64,000 nucleotides of DNA from Mycobacterium sp. M26 (GCF_001494595.1 NZ_LN929907.1:62001-126000), one strand, 5' to 3'. Positions 1 to 7,819 are shown, numbered from the stretch's first letter. Program-made: numbers and translations. The notes: a model not told the origin generated them from the sequence alone.

Positions 1-1
1 C

Positions 2-709
2 ACCGCCGACCGCGTCGTGACGCTGCGCTACCTGTTGTCGATGATCGCCGCCGAGCGCGGCATGGTGGCCACCTTCATGCCCAAGCCGTTCGCCGACCGC
101 ACCGGAAGCGGCCTGCACCTGCACCTCTCGCTCACCAGCGGCGGCACCCCGGTGTTCCCCGCGGCCGCCGACGAGGACAGCCGCGGACTGGGCCTGTCCC
201 CCACCGCGTACGCGTTCATCGGCGGCATCCTCGACCACGCCTGCGCCCTGCAGGCGGTGGTGGGGCCAACGGTCAACTCCTACAAGCGAACCGGAGCACT
301 GACCACCGCGTCCGGGGCGTCCTGGGCGCCGAAACTGCCGACCTACGGCGGCAATGACCGCACCCACTACATCCGGGTTCCGGACGCCCAGCGCATCGAA
401 CTGCGCGGCGGTGACGGATCGGCCAACCCCTACCTGGCCATCGCCGCCGCGCTGGGCGCCGGCATCGACGGCATCAAGCGCAGCCTGGACCCCGGTGACC
501 TCGGCGGGACCACCGGGCGCACCGCGCTGCCGCCCACCCTGTTACATGCGGTCGACGAGCTGCAGAACGACCCGGTGATCACCGGGGTGCTCGACGCCGC
601 CGGTGACGGTGTCGCCCGCTACTTCGCCGACATCAAGCGCGACGAGTTCTTCGCCTACCACAGCGCGGTATCCGCCTGGGAGGTCGATCAGTACCTGACC
701 GCCTTCTGA
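2..709 (+). CDS. Glutamine synthetase-like protein (type III GlnA/GlnT or gamma-glutamylmethylamide synthetase family), 5' truncated
   Basis: C-terminal 235 residues of an ATP-dependent amide ligase that joins glutamate to ammonia or a small amine in the cytoplasm; the start lies before the window. Seen: the glutamine-synthetase ATP motif KPFADRTGSG followed by HLHLS (about residues 28-44), the NSYKRT motif (about 92) and RIELRGGDGSANPYLA (about 131-146). Full family members are about 440 residues, so roughly half is missing. It lies 28 bp upstream of the split glutamate-synthase genes, an arrangement known for glnT-glxBCD and for gmaS-mgsABC of the N-methylglutamate pathway. Sequence alone does not decide between ammonia and methylamine as substrate. 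As I recall, the equivalent M. smegmatis cluster responds to GlnR; no GlnR box can be checked because the promoter is outside the window. Confidence 0.88.
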   Translation, partial: TADRVVTLRYLLSMIAAERGMVATFMPKPFADRTGSGLHLHLSLTSGGTPVFPAAADEDSRGLGLSPTAYAFIGGILDHACALQAVVGPTVNSYKRTGALTTASGASWAPKLPTYGGNDRTHYIRVPDAQRIELRGGDGSANPYLAIAAALGAGIDGIKRSLDPGDLGGTTGRTALPPTLLHAVDELQNDPVITGVLDAAGDGVARYFADIKRDEFFAYHSAVSAWEVDQYLTAF

Positions 710-737
710 GCGTCGCCGACGCGAGAAAGGAACCACC

Positions 738-1634
738 ATGTGCGGGATCGTGGGTCTTCACCTGCGCAACCCCGAGCTCTACCCCCGGCTCGGTGCTCTG
801 CTCAGCGGCATGCTGTGCGAAATGTCCGGCCGGGGAAGCGATTCGGCCGGTGTGGCCGTATACGGCGACCCCACCTGGTCACCGCCCGGGCTCAGCACGC
901 TCTCGGTCCTCGACATCGAGGCCGGCACCGAGGAGATCACCCGGTCACTGGGCAGCGCGCTCGGTGTCACCGTCTCGGCGCATCATGTCGACGAGACGCT
1001 GCTGATCTCGGCCGACGTGGCACCGGAGACCTTGCGGGCCGCAGTGGCCGCCGACTTCCCGGGTGCCCTGATCGCCGGCTTCGGCCGGGACCTGGCCGTG
1101 CTCAAGGGCGTTGGTCATCCCCGCGCGCTGACCGAGGCCTGGGGCCTGGCCGCCGCGCAGGGCTGGCAGGGGGTCGGCCACACCCGGATGGCCACCGAAT
1201 CTGCAGTGGTGCCCGCCGGCGCCCACCCCTACGCCGTGGGACCCGAGCAGTGCCTGGTGCACAACGGATCATTCGCCAACCACGCCACGATCCGTCGCGA
1301 CCTGATCGCCCGGGGTGTGGTGTTCGACAGCGAGAACGACACCGAGGTCGGCGCGCGCTTCGTCGCCGACCAGCTGGCGGCCGGCCGCGACGTGGAAACC
1401 GCGCTCAAGGAGCTGTGCGCCACCTTCGACGGCTTCTACACGCTGCTGGTGTCCAACCACGATTCGTTCGCCGTGGTGCGGGATGCGATCGCGTGCAAGC
1501 CGGCCGTGATCGCCGAGACCGATGACTGGGTGGCGATGGGCAGCGAGTACCGCGCCCTGGCCGGTCTGCCCGGTGTGGAGAAGGCCGTCATCTGGGAACC
1601 CGAGCCGGAGGTGGTGTACGTATGGACGCGCTGA
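738..1634 (+). CDS. glxB: Class II glutamine amidotransferase subunit of a split glutamate synthase-like enzyme (GlxB/MgsA type)
   Basis: Glutaminase domain that would release ammonia or transfer an amide nitrogen to the partner GlxC-GlxD subunits. Seen: Met-Cys-Gly-Ile start, so Cys2 becomes the N-terminal nucleophile after Met removal; VGHTRMATES and CLVHNGSFANH blocks typical of Ntn-type glutaminases; SENDTEVGARFV near residue 200. Length is 298 residues, equal to a stand-alone amidotransferase domain of GltB. An AGAAAGGA ribosome-binding site precedes the ATG. The gene overlaps glxC by 13 bp, indicating translational coupling. The same three-gene split occurs in N-methylglutamate synthase (mgsABC), which is the main alternative function. 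Confidence 0.85.
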   Translation: MCGIVGLHLRNPELYPRLGALLSGMLCEMSGRGSDSAGVAVYGDPTWSPPGLSTLSVLDIEAGTEEITRSLGSALGVTVSAHHVDETLLISADVAPETLRAAVAADFPGALIAGFGRDLAVLKGVGHPRALTEAWGLAAAQGWQGVGHTRMATESAVVPAGAHPYAVGPEQCLVHNGSFANHATIRRDLIARGVVFDSENDTEVGARFVADQLAAGRDVETALKELCATFDGFYTLLVSNHDSFAVVRDAIACKPAVIAETDDWVAMGSEYRALAGLPGVEKAVIWEPEPEVVYVWTR

Positions 1635-2308
1635 CCTCCTTTGATCTCGCCACGGTGGGACTGCGCGAGGTCAACGCCCATCTGCACACACCCGGCCTCT
1701 CCGGAGAGTTCCTCATCACCAATCCCGCAGGGGCACATAACGTCGCAGTCGGACTCGACGCGCCGGTGCGGGTCACCATCGACGGGCATGTCGGCTACTA
1801 CGCCGCCGGGATGAACCAGCAGGCCGAGGTCATCATCAACGGCAACGCCGGCACCGGCGTCGCCGAGAACATGATGAGCGGCACCGTGTGGGTCAAGGGC
1901 AACGCCTCCCAGTCGGCCGGTGCCACCGCGCACGGCGGTCTGCTGGTGATCGAGGGCAACGCCGCGGCACGTTGCGGTATCTCGATGAAGGGGGTGGACA
2001 TCGTGGTCGGCGGCAGCGTCGGGCACATGAGCGCATTCATGGCCCAGGCCGGGCGGCTGGTGATCCGCGGGGATGCCGGTGAGGCGCTCGGTGACTCCAT
2101 TTATGAAGCGCGGCTGTACGTTCGGGGCGACGTGGCGTCACTGGGTGCGGACTGCATTGCCAAGGAGATGCGCGACGAGCACCACCAGGAGCTCGGCCGG
2201 CTGCTGAAAGCGGCAGGGTTCGACGACGACGACACCGCGGCCTACACCCGCTACGGCTCGGCCCGCGAGCTCTACCACTTTCACGTCGACAACGCGGCGG
2301 TGTACTGA
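1622..2308 (+). CDS. glxC: GXGXG beta-helix subunit of a split glutamate synthase-like enzyme (GlxC/MgsB type)
   Basis: 228-residue protein equivalent to the C-terminal GXGXG domain of glutamate synthase large subunit, a right-handed beta-helix that links amidotransferase and synthase domains. Seen: repeated short glycine-rich strands such as DGHVGYYAAGM, NGNAGTGVAENM, KGNASQSAGA, EGNAAARCG and GGSVGHMSAFMA between residues 55 and 150. It is sandwiched between glxB (13-bp overlap) and glxD (single-base TGATG overlap), so the three products are made together. No catalytic residues are expected in this domain. Confidence 0.85.
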   Translation: MDALTSFDLATVGLREVNAHLHTPGLSGEFLITNPAGAHNVAVGLDAPVRVTIDGHVGYYAAGMNQQAEVIINGNAGTGVAENMMSGTVWVKGNASQSAGATAHGGLLVIEGNAAARCGISMKGVDIVVGGSVGHMSAFMAQAGRLVIRGDAGEALGDSIYEARLYVRGDVASLGADCIAKEMRDEHHQELGRLLKAAGFDDDDTAAYTRYGSARELYHFHVDNAAVY

Positions 2309-3642
2309 TGACCTTTTCCTACGACGAGCGGACCCAGCGCGGCCTGCGCGAGTCCGCCACCTTCGATCGGGCCACCATCGCCGCTATCCAGCGGGCGGCC
2401 GAGACCGGCATCTACGACATTCGCGGCTGGGGCGCCAAGCGTCCGCTGCCGCACTTCGACGATCTGCTGTTCCTCGGCGCGTCGATGTCGCGGTATCCGC
2501 TGGAGGGCTACCGGGAGCGGTGCGACACCGACGTCATCCTGGGCGACCGGCACGCCAAACACCCACTGCACCTGGATATTCCGGTCACCATCGCCGGCAT
2601 GTCCTTCGGCGCACTGTCCGGTCCGGCGAAGGAGGCGCTGGGCCGCGGGGCCAGCGAGGTAGGGACCTCGACCACCACCGGTGACGGCGGGATGACGCCG
2701 GAGGAACGCGGCCAGTCCAAGTACCTGGTGTACCAGTATCTTCCGTCGCGCTACGGGATGAACCCCGACGACCTGCGCAAGGCCGACGCCATCGAGGTGG
2801 TGCTCGGGCAGGGCGCCAAGCCCGGTGGCGGCGGAATGCTGTTGGGCCAGAAGATCTCCGAGCGGGTGGCCGCCATGCGCACCCTGCCCGAAGGGATCGA
2901 CCAGCGCTCAGCGTGTCGGCACCCGGACTGGACCGGACCGGACGATCTGACCATCAAGATCAACGAGTTGCGGGAGCTCACCGACTGGGAGAAGCCGATC
3001 TACGTCAAGGTCGGTGCCACCCGCACCTACTACGACGTGAAGCTCGCGGTGGCCGCCGGCGCCGATGTGGTGGTCGTCGACGGGATGCAGGGCGGCACCG
3101 CCGCCACCCAGGACGTCTTCATCGAGCACGTCGGCATCCCGACGCTGGCCGCCCTGCCCCAGGCGGTGCAGGCGCTGGCCGAACTGGGCGTCCATCGCAA
3201 AGTGCAATTGATCATCTCCGGTGGCATCCGCACCGGGGCCGATGTGGCCAAGGCGATGGCGCTGGGCGCCGACGCGGTGGCGATCGGCACCGCTGCCCTG
3301 ATCGCGCTGGGTGACAACAGCCCCAAGTACGCCGCCGAGTACGAAAAGCTCGGCAGCGCAGCCGGTTTCTACGACGACTTCCAGGACGGGCGCGACCCGG
3401 CCGGGATCAGCACCCAGGATCCCGAACTGGCTGCGCGACTCGATCCGATCGAGGGCGGCCGACGGCTGGCGAACTATCTGCGGGTGCTGACCATGGAGGC
3501 CCAGACCATCGCCCGGGCGTGCGGCAAGGCCCACCTGCGCCACCTGGAGCCCGAGGATCTGGTCGCCGTCACCATCGAGGCCGCCGCGATGGCCCGGGTG
3601 CCGCTGGCCGGAACGTCATGGATCCCCGGGACGGGCCTGTGA
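2308..3642 (+). CDS. glxD: FMN-binding synthase subunit of a split glutamate synthase-like enzyme (GlxD/MgsC type), Fe-S cysteines absent
   Basis: TIM-barrel flavoprotein of 444 residues matching the FMN-binding domain of glutamate synthase. Seen: the barrel motifs PVTIAGMSFGALS, KPGGGGMLLGQK, DVVVVDGMQGG and IISGGIRTGADVAKAMALGADAVAIGTA. In GltB-type enzymes the segment after IGTAALIALG carries three cysteines for a 3Fe-4S cluster, then CPVGI-TQDPEL. Here the aligned residues are Asp336, Phe358 and Asp363, the text reads GRDPAGISTQDPEL, and there is an insertion of about 17 residues. The cluster is therefore probably absent, which suggests a different electron source or substrate, as in the FMN-only N-methylglutamate synthases. 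The stop overlaps the GTG of the next gene. Confidence 0.85.
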   Translation: MTFSYDERTQRGLRESATFDRATIAAIQRAAETGIYDIRGWGAKRPLPHFDDLLFLGASMSRYPLEGYRERCDTDVILGDRHAKHPLHLDIPVTIAGMSFGALSGPAKEALGRGASEVGTSTTTGDGGMTPEERGQSKYLVYQYLPSRYGMNPDDLRKADAIEVVLGQGAKPGGGGMLLGQKISERVAAMRTLPEGIDQRSACRHPDWTGPDDLTIKINELRELTDWEKPIYVKVGATRTYYDVKLAVAAGADVVVVDGMQGGTAATQDVFIEHVGIPTLAALPQAVQALAELGVHRKVQLIISGGIRTGADVAKAMALGADAVAIGTAALIALGDNSPKYAAEYEKLGSAAGFYDDFQDGRDPAGISTQDPELAARLDPIEGGRRLANYLRVLTMEAQTIARACGKAHLRHLEPEDLVAVTIEAAAMARVPLAGTSWIPGTGL

Positions 3643-4826
3643 GCGACACGGCAGACATTGTCATCGTCGGCGGCGGTATCGAAGGCTGCGCGGCCGCATG
3701 GGCGCTGTCCCAGCGCGGTGTCACCGATGTCGTTGTGCTGGAGCGCAATACCGTCGGATCCGGGATGACCGGCAAGTCCAGCGGCATCGTCCGCTGCCAC
3801 TACGGGGTCAGCTCGCTGGCCGCCATGGCGGCCTACGGCCTGGAGGTCTTCGAGAAGGCCGAGGAGATCTTCGGCGGCGATATCGGCTTCCGGCAGACCG
3901 GCTACGTCGTGGGCGTCGGCGAGCCGAATGTCGACTCCCTGCGCAACAGCCTTGCCGCCCAGCGCGCTGTCGGGGTGCAGACCGAGGAGATCGACGCCGC
4001 CGAGGTGGCCCGGCTCTGGCCGTTCGCCGACCTGTCCCCGTTCGCGGCCTTCGGCTGGGAATCCCGCGGCGGATACGGTGACGCCTACCAGACCGCTCAG
4101 GCCTTCGCCGTCGCCGCGCGCGCGGCCGGTGTGCGGATCCGGCAGGGCGCACAGGTCACCGGGCTGCTGACCGACGGTGACGCCGTCACCGGTGTGCAGT
4201 TGGCTGACGGCAGCCGGATCAGCGCGGGCACAGTGGTGGTCGCGACCGGGGTGTGGACCCAGCCCTTCCTGGCCCCCTACCGCGTCGACGTGCCGATCCG
4301 GGTGGTCCGCGAACAGATCGTGATGATCTCCCCCGGTGTGGACATCGGGCCGGTGCCGGTGTTCTCCGACCTGGTGTCCCTGCAGTACGTGCGACCCGAG
4401 GTCGGCGGCGATGTGCTGTTCGGCAACAGCGACCTCTCCGACGTCGCCACCGCCGATCCCGACGACTATCTGAACAGGGCCACCGAGGATTTCGTCGACC
4501 TCACCGTCGACAAGGTGGGCACCCGGTTCCCCGGCTTCCCCGAGCCGGCGATCACCACCAGCTACGCCGGCTGCTACGACGTCACCCCGGACTGGAACCC
4601 CGTCATCTCCGCCACCGGCCGCACAGGCTTGTTCGTAGCGGCGGGTTTCAGCGGACACGGCTTCAAGATCGCCCCGGCGGTCGGGCGGCTGGTCGCCGAC
4701 CTGGTGGTCGACGGGCACAGTAGCGATCCGCGGATTCCCGAGACCGACTTCCGGCTCTCCCGCTTCGCTGAGGGTGCGCTGCTGACCACTCCGTATCCCT
4801 ATGTCGGTGCCGGACAGATGCGATAG
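3639..4826 (+). CDS. FAD-dependent oxidoreductase, sarcosine oxidase beta-subunit (SoxB) / DAO family
   Basis: 395-residue flavoprotein expected to oxidise a secondary or N-methyl amine. Seen: N-terminal dinucleotide-binding motif IVIVGGGIEGC (about residues 6-16), then GMTGKSSGIVRCHYG typical of SoxB-like enzymes, and a C-terminal GFSGHGFKIAPAVGRLVADL FAD-contact block (about 342-361). I chose the GTG at 3639 because it overlaps the glxD stop in a GTGA arrangement; longer in-frame starts lie inside glxD. Only the beta-like subunit is present, without the alpha, gamma and delta subunits of sarcosine oxidase or N-methylglutamate dehydrogenase, so it probably works as a monomeric oxidase or dehydrogenase. 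Linkage to glxBCD suggests it acts on the amine product of that enzyme; this is inference. Confidence 0.82.
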   Translation: MSDTADIVIVGGGIEGCAAAWALSQRGVTDVVVLERNTVGSGMTGKSSGIVRCHYGVSSLAAMAAYGLEVFEKAEEIFGGDIGFRQTGYVVGVGEPNVDSLRNSLAAQRAVGVQTEEIDAAEVARLWPFADLSPFAAFGWESRGGYGDAYQTAQAFAVAARAAGVRIRQGAQVTGLLTDGDAVTGVQLADGSRISAGTVVVATGVWTQPFLAPYRVDVPIRVVREQIVMISPGVDIGPVPVFSDLVSLQYVRPEVGGDVLFGNSDLSDVATADPDDYLNRATEDFVDLTVDKVGTRFPGFPEPAITTSYAGCYDVTPDWNPVISATGRTGLFVAAGFSGHGFKIAPAVGRLVADLVVDGHSSDPRIPETDFRLSRFAEGALLTTPYPYVGAGQMR

Positions 4827-4833
4827 TGCGGTT

Positions 4834-5475
4834 GTGACAGATCTGCTGCGCAACCAGTCGGGCACCGCGCGCGACCGCGAGCCCGACGAGCCGGTCGCCG
4901 AGTTGGAGTTCGAGGCGGCGATCGCCCGCAACGTGCGCCAGCTGCGCCAGCAGCTCGGCGTCTCGGTCGCCGATATGGCCGCCCGGATCGGCATCTCGAA
5001 GGCGATGATGTCGAAGATCGAGAACGCCCAGACCTCCCCGAGCCTGTCGACGCTGGCGCTGCTGGCCAAAGGATTCGACGTTCCGGTGACCACCCTGTTC
5101 CGCGGTGCCGACGTCGAACGACCCGCGGCGTTCGTCAAAGCCGGTACCGGAGCGCGGATCGTGCGCAACGGCACCCGCGAGGGCCACGAGTACGAACTGC
5201 TCGGCTCGCTGCGCGGTGAGCACAAGCGGCTGGAGTGCCTGCTGGTCACGCTGTCGGAGAAGAGCAAGACCTACCCGATGTTCCAGCATCCCGGCACCGA
5301 GTTCATCTACATGCTCTCGGGGGTGATGGAGTACGCGCACAGCCGCTCGGTGTACCGACTGCATCCGGGCGACTCGCTGCAGATCGACGGGGAAGGCGCA
5401 CACGGGCCCGTCGACCTCATCGAGGTGCCGATCCGGTTCCTGTCGGTGATCGCGTTTCCGGACTCCCAGGTCTGA
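4834..5475 (+). CDS. XRE-family transcriptional regulator with C-terminal cupin domain
   Basis: Likely local regulator of the upstream amine/glutamate operon. Residues about 27-91 form a helix-turn-helix (RNVRQLRQQLGVSVADMAAR, then ISKAMMSKIENAQTSPSLSTL). Residues about 130-210 form a small beta-barrel cupin with HPGTEFIYMLSG and LHPGDSLQIDGEGAHGPV, usually the ligand sensor in this class. GTG 4834 avoids overlap with the preceding stop; ATG 4801 is an in-frame alternative that overlaps the upstream gene by 26 bp. Neither has a strong ribosome-binding site. The stop lies inside a perfect palindrome shared with the convergent neighbour. Confidence 0.85.
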   Translation: MTDLLRNQSGTARDREPDEPVAELEFEAAIARNVRQLRQQLGVSVADMAARIGISKAMMSKIENAQTSPSLSTLALLAKGFDVPVTTLFRGADVERPAAFVKAGTGARIVRNGTREGHEYELLGSLRGEHKRLECLLVTLSEKSKTYPMFQHPGTEFIYMLSGVMEYAHSRSVYRLHPGDSLQIDGEGAHGPVDLIEVPIRFLSVIAFPDSQV

Positions 5476-5488
5476 GCGCTCAGACCTG
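5467..5488. terminator. Perfect 22-bp palindrome spanning both convergent stop codons
   Basis: The half-site CAGGTCTGAGC is followed directly by its exact reverse complement. It contains the TGA of the XRE gene (5473-5475) and the stop of the opposite-strand beta-helix gene (5480-5482). It can fold identically in either transcript and is best read as a bidirectional terminator without a U tract. A dyad protein-binding site is an alternative. Confidence 0.5.
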
Positions 5489-6679
5489 CTGCCAGCCCGA
5501 GCCGTCGGACACCAGGTCGACCACGTCACCGGGTTCGATCACCAGCCCAGCCACCGTCATCGTCCGGGTGCCGACGTTCTTCAGCGTGTAGCGATTCGTA
5601 TTGTCCTGCGCGGCAGGCATCTTCGGCCGGGCGCCGTCGGCCAGGAAGTAGACGTAGTCGATGCCGGGTGCCGCATCCAAGGTGAGCGGCCCGGAGACGG
5701 TGGCGACCACCCGTGACCCGGCGGTCACCGCGCCGCGCACCGGGGATACCGCGAATCCGTGGTCGCCCCATTGGTTTCCGGAGATCGACAGGTCGTCGAC
5801 GTGTTCGGCGCTGACGGCATACGACCAGCCCGCCCCCTCGTCCTCGCAGGCGAACAGGTTGCCGGTGATGTTGAATCCGCGTACCCGGTGGGTGGCGTCG
5901 CGGGCGTAGATGCCGATGGCCGGGTAGGTGTCCGGGGCGCCCTTGCCGCCGTTGGTGATGTTGTTGGCGACGATCTGCACATGCGGGGCGTCGGCGTCCA
6001 GCCAGGCCGGCATGGTGTAGATGATCGCCTCGCGGCGCGACCCCTCGCAGATGTTGGCGACGATGGTCAGGTTCTTGTTGCCGCGCAATTCGATGTTGTG
6101 CGTGGGGGTTCCGTTGAGGTGGTTGGCGAGGATGCGCAGCGGCCCGCTTTCCACCGACAGGTTCGGCCCGGTGGAGCCCACGTTGTTGTTGACGATCCAC
6201 GAGTCATAGAAATGGTGGGTGGTGTGGATCCCGTACCCCGGGCCCTGTTCGACGAAGTTGTCGTCGATCCAGTTCAGCAGCCCATCGGTGGTCGGGTTGA
6301 GCCGGATCCCGAAGTCGGTCCAGCCGCGGATGCGGCAGTGCCGCAGATAGCTCTTGTCGAGTTCGGCGACCACGCCCGGCGAGCCGTGCCCGCCGGCGTC
6401 GATCACCAGGTTCTCGATCCGCGACTCCGACCACACACCGGCGATCGGCGCGATATCGGCGGTGGCCATGATCGTCGAGGCGCGTTCGCCGTCGCCGGTC
6501 AGGCAGACTCGGGCCAGTCCGGTGGGTGTTCCCAGCGGGGCCGAGACGCAGTAGACGCCTGCCGGCAGGAACACCGTGCCCCCGCCCCCGTCGTGGGCGG
6601 CGCGCAGGGCGGCGTTGAGGGCCGCGCTGTCGTCGGTGCGGCCGTCTCCGGCGGCGCCATGGGACCGGACGTCGATCAC
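5480..6679 (-). CDS. Right-handed parallel beta-helix (pectate lyase-like) protein
   Basis: 399-residue protein whose N-terminus MIDVRSHGAAGDGRTDDSAA followed by a GGGGTVFLPAGVY block is the classic start of pectate-lyase-3/GH55-like beta-helix domains. The body has repeated helix-coil blocks such as RIENLVIDAG, HNIELRGNKNLTIVANI and FNITGNLF. The last about 90 residues form a beta-rich tail. There is no signal peptide or membrane segment, so export by Sec is not evident. The substrate cannot be predicted: these folds include polysaccharide lyases, hydrolases and phage-tail depolymerases. It is convergent with the XRE regulator and separated by 9 bp from the lipoprotein gene upstream. Confidence 0.75.
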   Translation of the reverse strand: MIDVRSHGAAGDGRTDDSAALNAALRAAHDGGGGTVFLPAGVYCVSAPLGTPTGLARVCLTGDGERASTIMATADIAPIAGVWSESRIENLVIDAGGHGSPGVVAELDKSYLRHCRIRGWTDFGIRLNPTTDGLLNWIDDNFVEQGPGYGIHTTHHFYDSWIVNNNVGSTGPNLSVESGPLRILANHLNGTPTHNIELRGNKNLTIVANICEGSRREAIIYTMPAWLDADAPHVQIVANNITNGGKGAPDTYPAIGIYARDATHRVRGFNITGNLFACEDEGAGWSYAVSAEHVDDLSISGNQWGDHGFAVSPVRGAVTAGSRVVATVSGPLTLDAAPGIDYVYFLADGARPKMPAAQDNTNRYTLKNVGTRTMTVAGLVIEPGDVVDLVSDGSGWQQV

Positions 6680-6688
6680 GCGCTCACG

Positions 6689-7711
6689 CTAGCGGTACAG
6701 CGCGGCGGCAGTGGCCGTGATGCGGGCGACGGTGTCGCAGTCCGCGCCGCCGCTGTCGACCACGACGGTGGGCACGATGACAGTGTCGGGCGGGTCCTCG
6801 TATCCGCCGGTGGCCAGCCGGCGCTGCAACGGCGGGCCGACGATCGCTGCCGCCGAGCAGAACGCCCGGTCCAGGTAGACAAGGGTGCCGTCGATCTCGC
6901 GCCGATCGCGGCCGTCGATGACCATGTTGCCGACCTTCGGGGCCAGTCCGATCTGCACCGACACCGGCTGCCGGCCCCGCGCCACGTCGACCACACACTG
7001 ATAGGCGGTGGCGCGGTCGACGTCCCAGCGGACCACACCGTCGAGCCTGGTCAGGACCTCGCAGGGGTCCCGCTGCGCCAGCGCGACCGGAAACGCGGCG
7101 ACGGCGTCGCGGATCGGTGGCGGCCGGGTGCCCAGCCACTCGGCCACCGCGGTGACGGCCCGGCGGGCCAGCGGGCAGTCCCCGCCGCCGATCACGCTGA
7201 CCGCGACGACGGGCTGGTCAGGGCCGCCCAGCGGCGGCGCTCCGGGTAGTTTCGCCAGCCCGAGGGGGAGCAGGTACTCACACGAGCCGGGGCTGCTCTC
7301 GTGGACGTCCAGCCCGGCCGCGCTGAACACCGGCGGGCCGCTGGCCCGGTCCATGGCGACGGCCACGCTGAGGTACTGATGCTCCGGCCGGCCGGCGACC
7401 TTGACGTCGACATCGCACTCGTCGAAGGCGAACAGTGTTCCGTACCAGCCTATTTCGCCGACCTCGCCGATGGTGTCGCGGTTGACCAGGCCGCAGACGT
7501 CGATGCGGCGCAGCGCCCGCAGGTAGGCCAGCCTGGCGGTGTCGGCGGCGCTGAGCTGGCGGCCGTAGCTGGGTACCGGACCGGCGAAGAACGCCGCCGG
7601 ATCCGGGGTGTCCGGACCGCGCCGGGGGTCCCCGTCGACGGCCGCCCCACACCCGCTGAGCAGCAGAAGTGCTACCAGCAGCAAGGCCCGGGCTTTGGCC
7701 TGGTGACGCAT
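6689..7711 (-). CDS. Secreted lipoprotein with two DUF3558-like Cys-paired domains
   Basis: 340-residue predicted lipoprotein. Basic N-terminus MRHQAKAR, hydrophobic core, and a lipobox LLSGC with acylated Cys at about residue 21. Two repeats of about 150 residues follow, each with a Cys pair (IDVCGLV...FDECDVDV, then DPCEVLT...YQCVVDV) resembling the mycobacterial DUF3558 fold. The ATG at 7711 is chosen because it begins the signal peptide; a longer frame exists upstream but would cross the leuA promoter. It is divergent from leuA. Function unknown; surface attachment is inferred. Confidence 0.72.
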   Translation of the reverse strand: MRHQAKARALLLVALLLLSGCGAAVDGDPRRGPDTPDPAAFFAGPVPSYGRQLSAADTARLAYLRALRRIDVCGLVNRDTIGEVGEIGWYGTLFAFDECDVDVKVAGRPEHQYLSVAVAMDRASGPPVFSAAGLDVHESSPGSCEYLLPLGLAKLPGAPPLGGPDQPVVAVSVIGGGDCPLARRAVTAVAEWLGTRPPPIRDAVAAFPVALAQRDPCEVLTRLDGVVRWDVDRATAYQCVVDVARGRQPVSVQIGLAPKVGNMVIDGRDRREIDGTLVYLDRAFCSAAAIVGPPLQRRLATGGYEDPPDTVIVPTVVVDSGGADCDTVARITATAAALYR

Positions 7712-7723
7712 CGGGAGTACAGT
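7695..7723 (+). promoter_or_regulatory. Probable SigA-type promoter of the leuA leader
   Basis: TTGGCC (7695-7700) and TACAGT (7718-7723) are separated by 17 bp, each matching four of six consensus bases. The -10 box ends 8 bp before the GTG of the leader peptide at 7732, so the transcript would begin almost at that codon. It overlaps the start of the divergent lipoprotein gene. Confidence 0.5.
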
Positions 7724-7731
7724 ACGTCCTT

Positions 7732-7773
7732 GTGCAGCGGGTGCTCCTTCTCGGACGCCGCGACGGGGTCTGA
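7732..7773 (+). CDS. leuL: leuA leader peptide (13 codons, three consecutive Leu codons)
   Basis: Small open frame GTG...TGA encoding MQRVLLLGRRDGV. The consecutive codons CTC-CTT-CTC (7744-7752) are the expected leucine sensors of an attenuator. The last codons overlap the left arm of a 10-bp inverted repeat, so the position of a ribosome stalled at the Leu codons would decide whether the hairpin forms. Leader peptides with leucine runs before leuA have been described in Actinobacteria. No separate function of the peptide is expected. Confidence 0.65.
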   Translation: MQRVLLLGRRDGV

Positions 7774-7796
7774 TCCAGACTGGCTTCCCGTCGCGG
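7758..7796 (+). promoter_or_regulatory. Leucine-responsive attenuator hairpin upstream of leuA
   Basis: CCGCGACGGG (7758-7767) is exactly complementary to CCCGTCGCGG (7787-7796), with a 19-nt loop. The left arm lies inside the leader peptide frame and contains no U-rich tail, so it may act by attenuation or by masking downstream RNA. It ends 53 nt before the leuA GTG. Confidence 0.55.
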
Positions 7797-7819
7797 GTGT
7801 TTGCGATGCGCCGGTCTGA

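Noticed and set aside
3474..5267. 597-residue minus-strand frame across the SoxB and XRE genes
   Set aside because: Shadow frame; plus-strand genes have catalytic and DNA-binding motifs.
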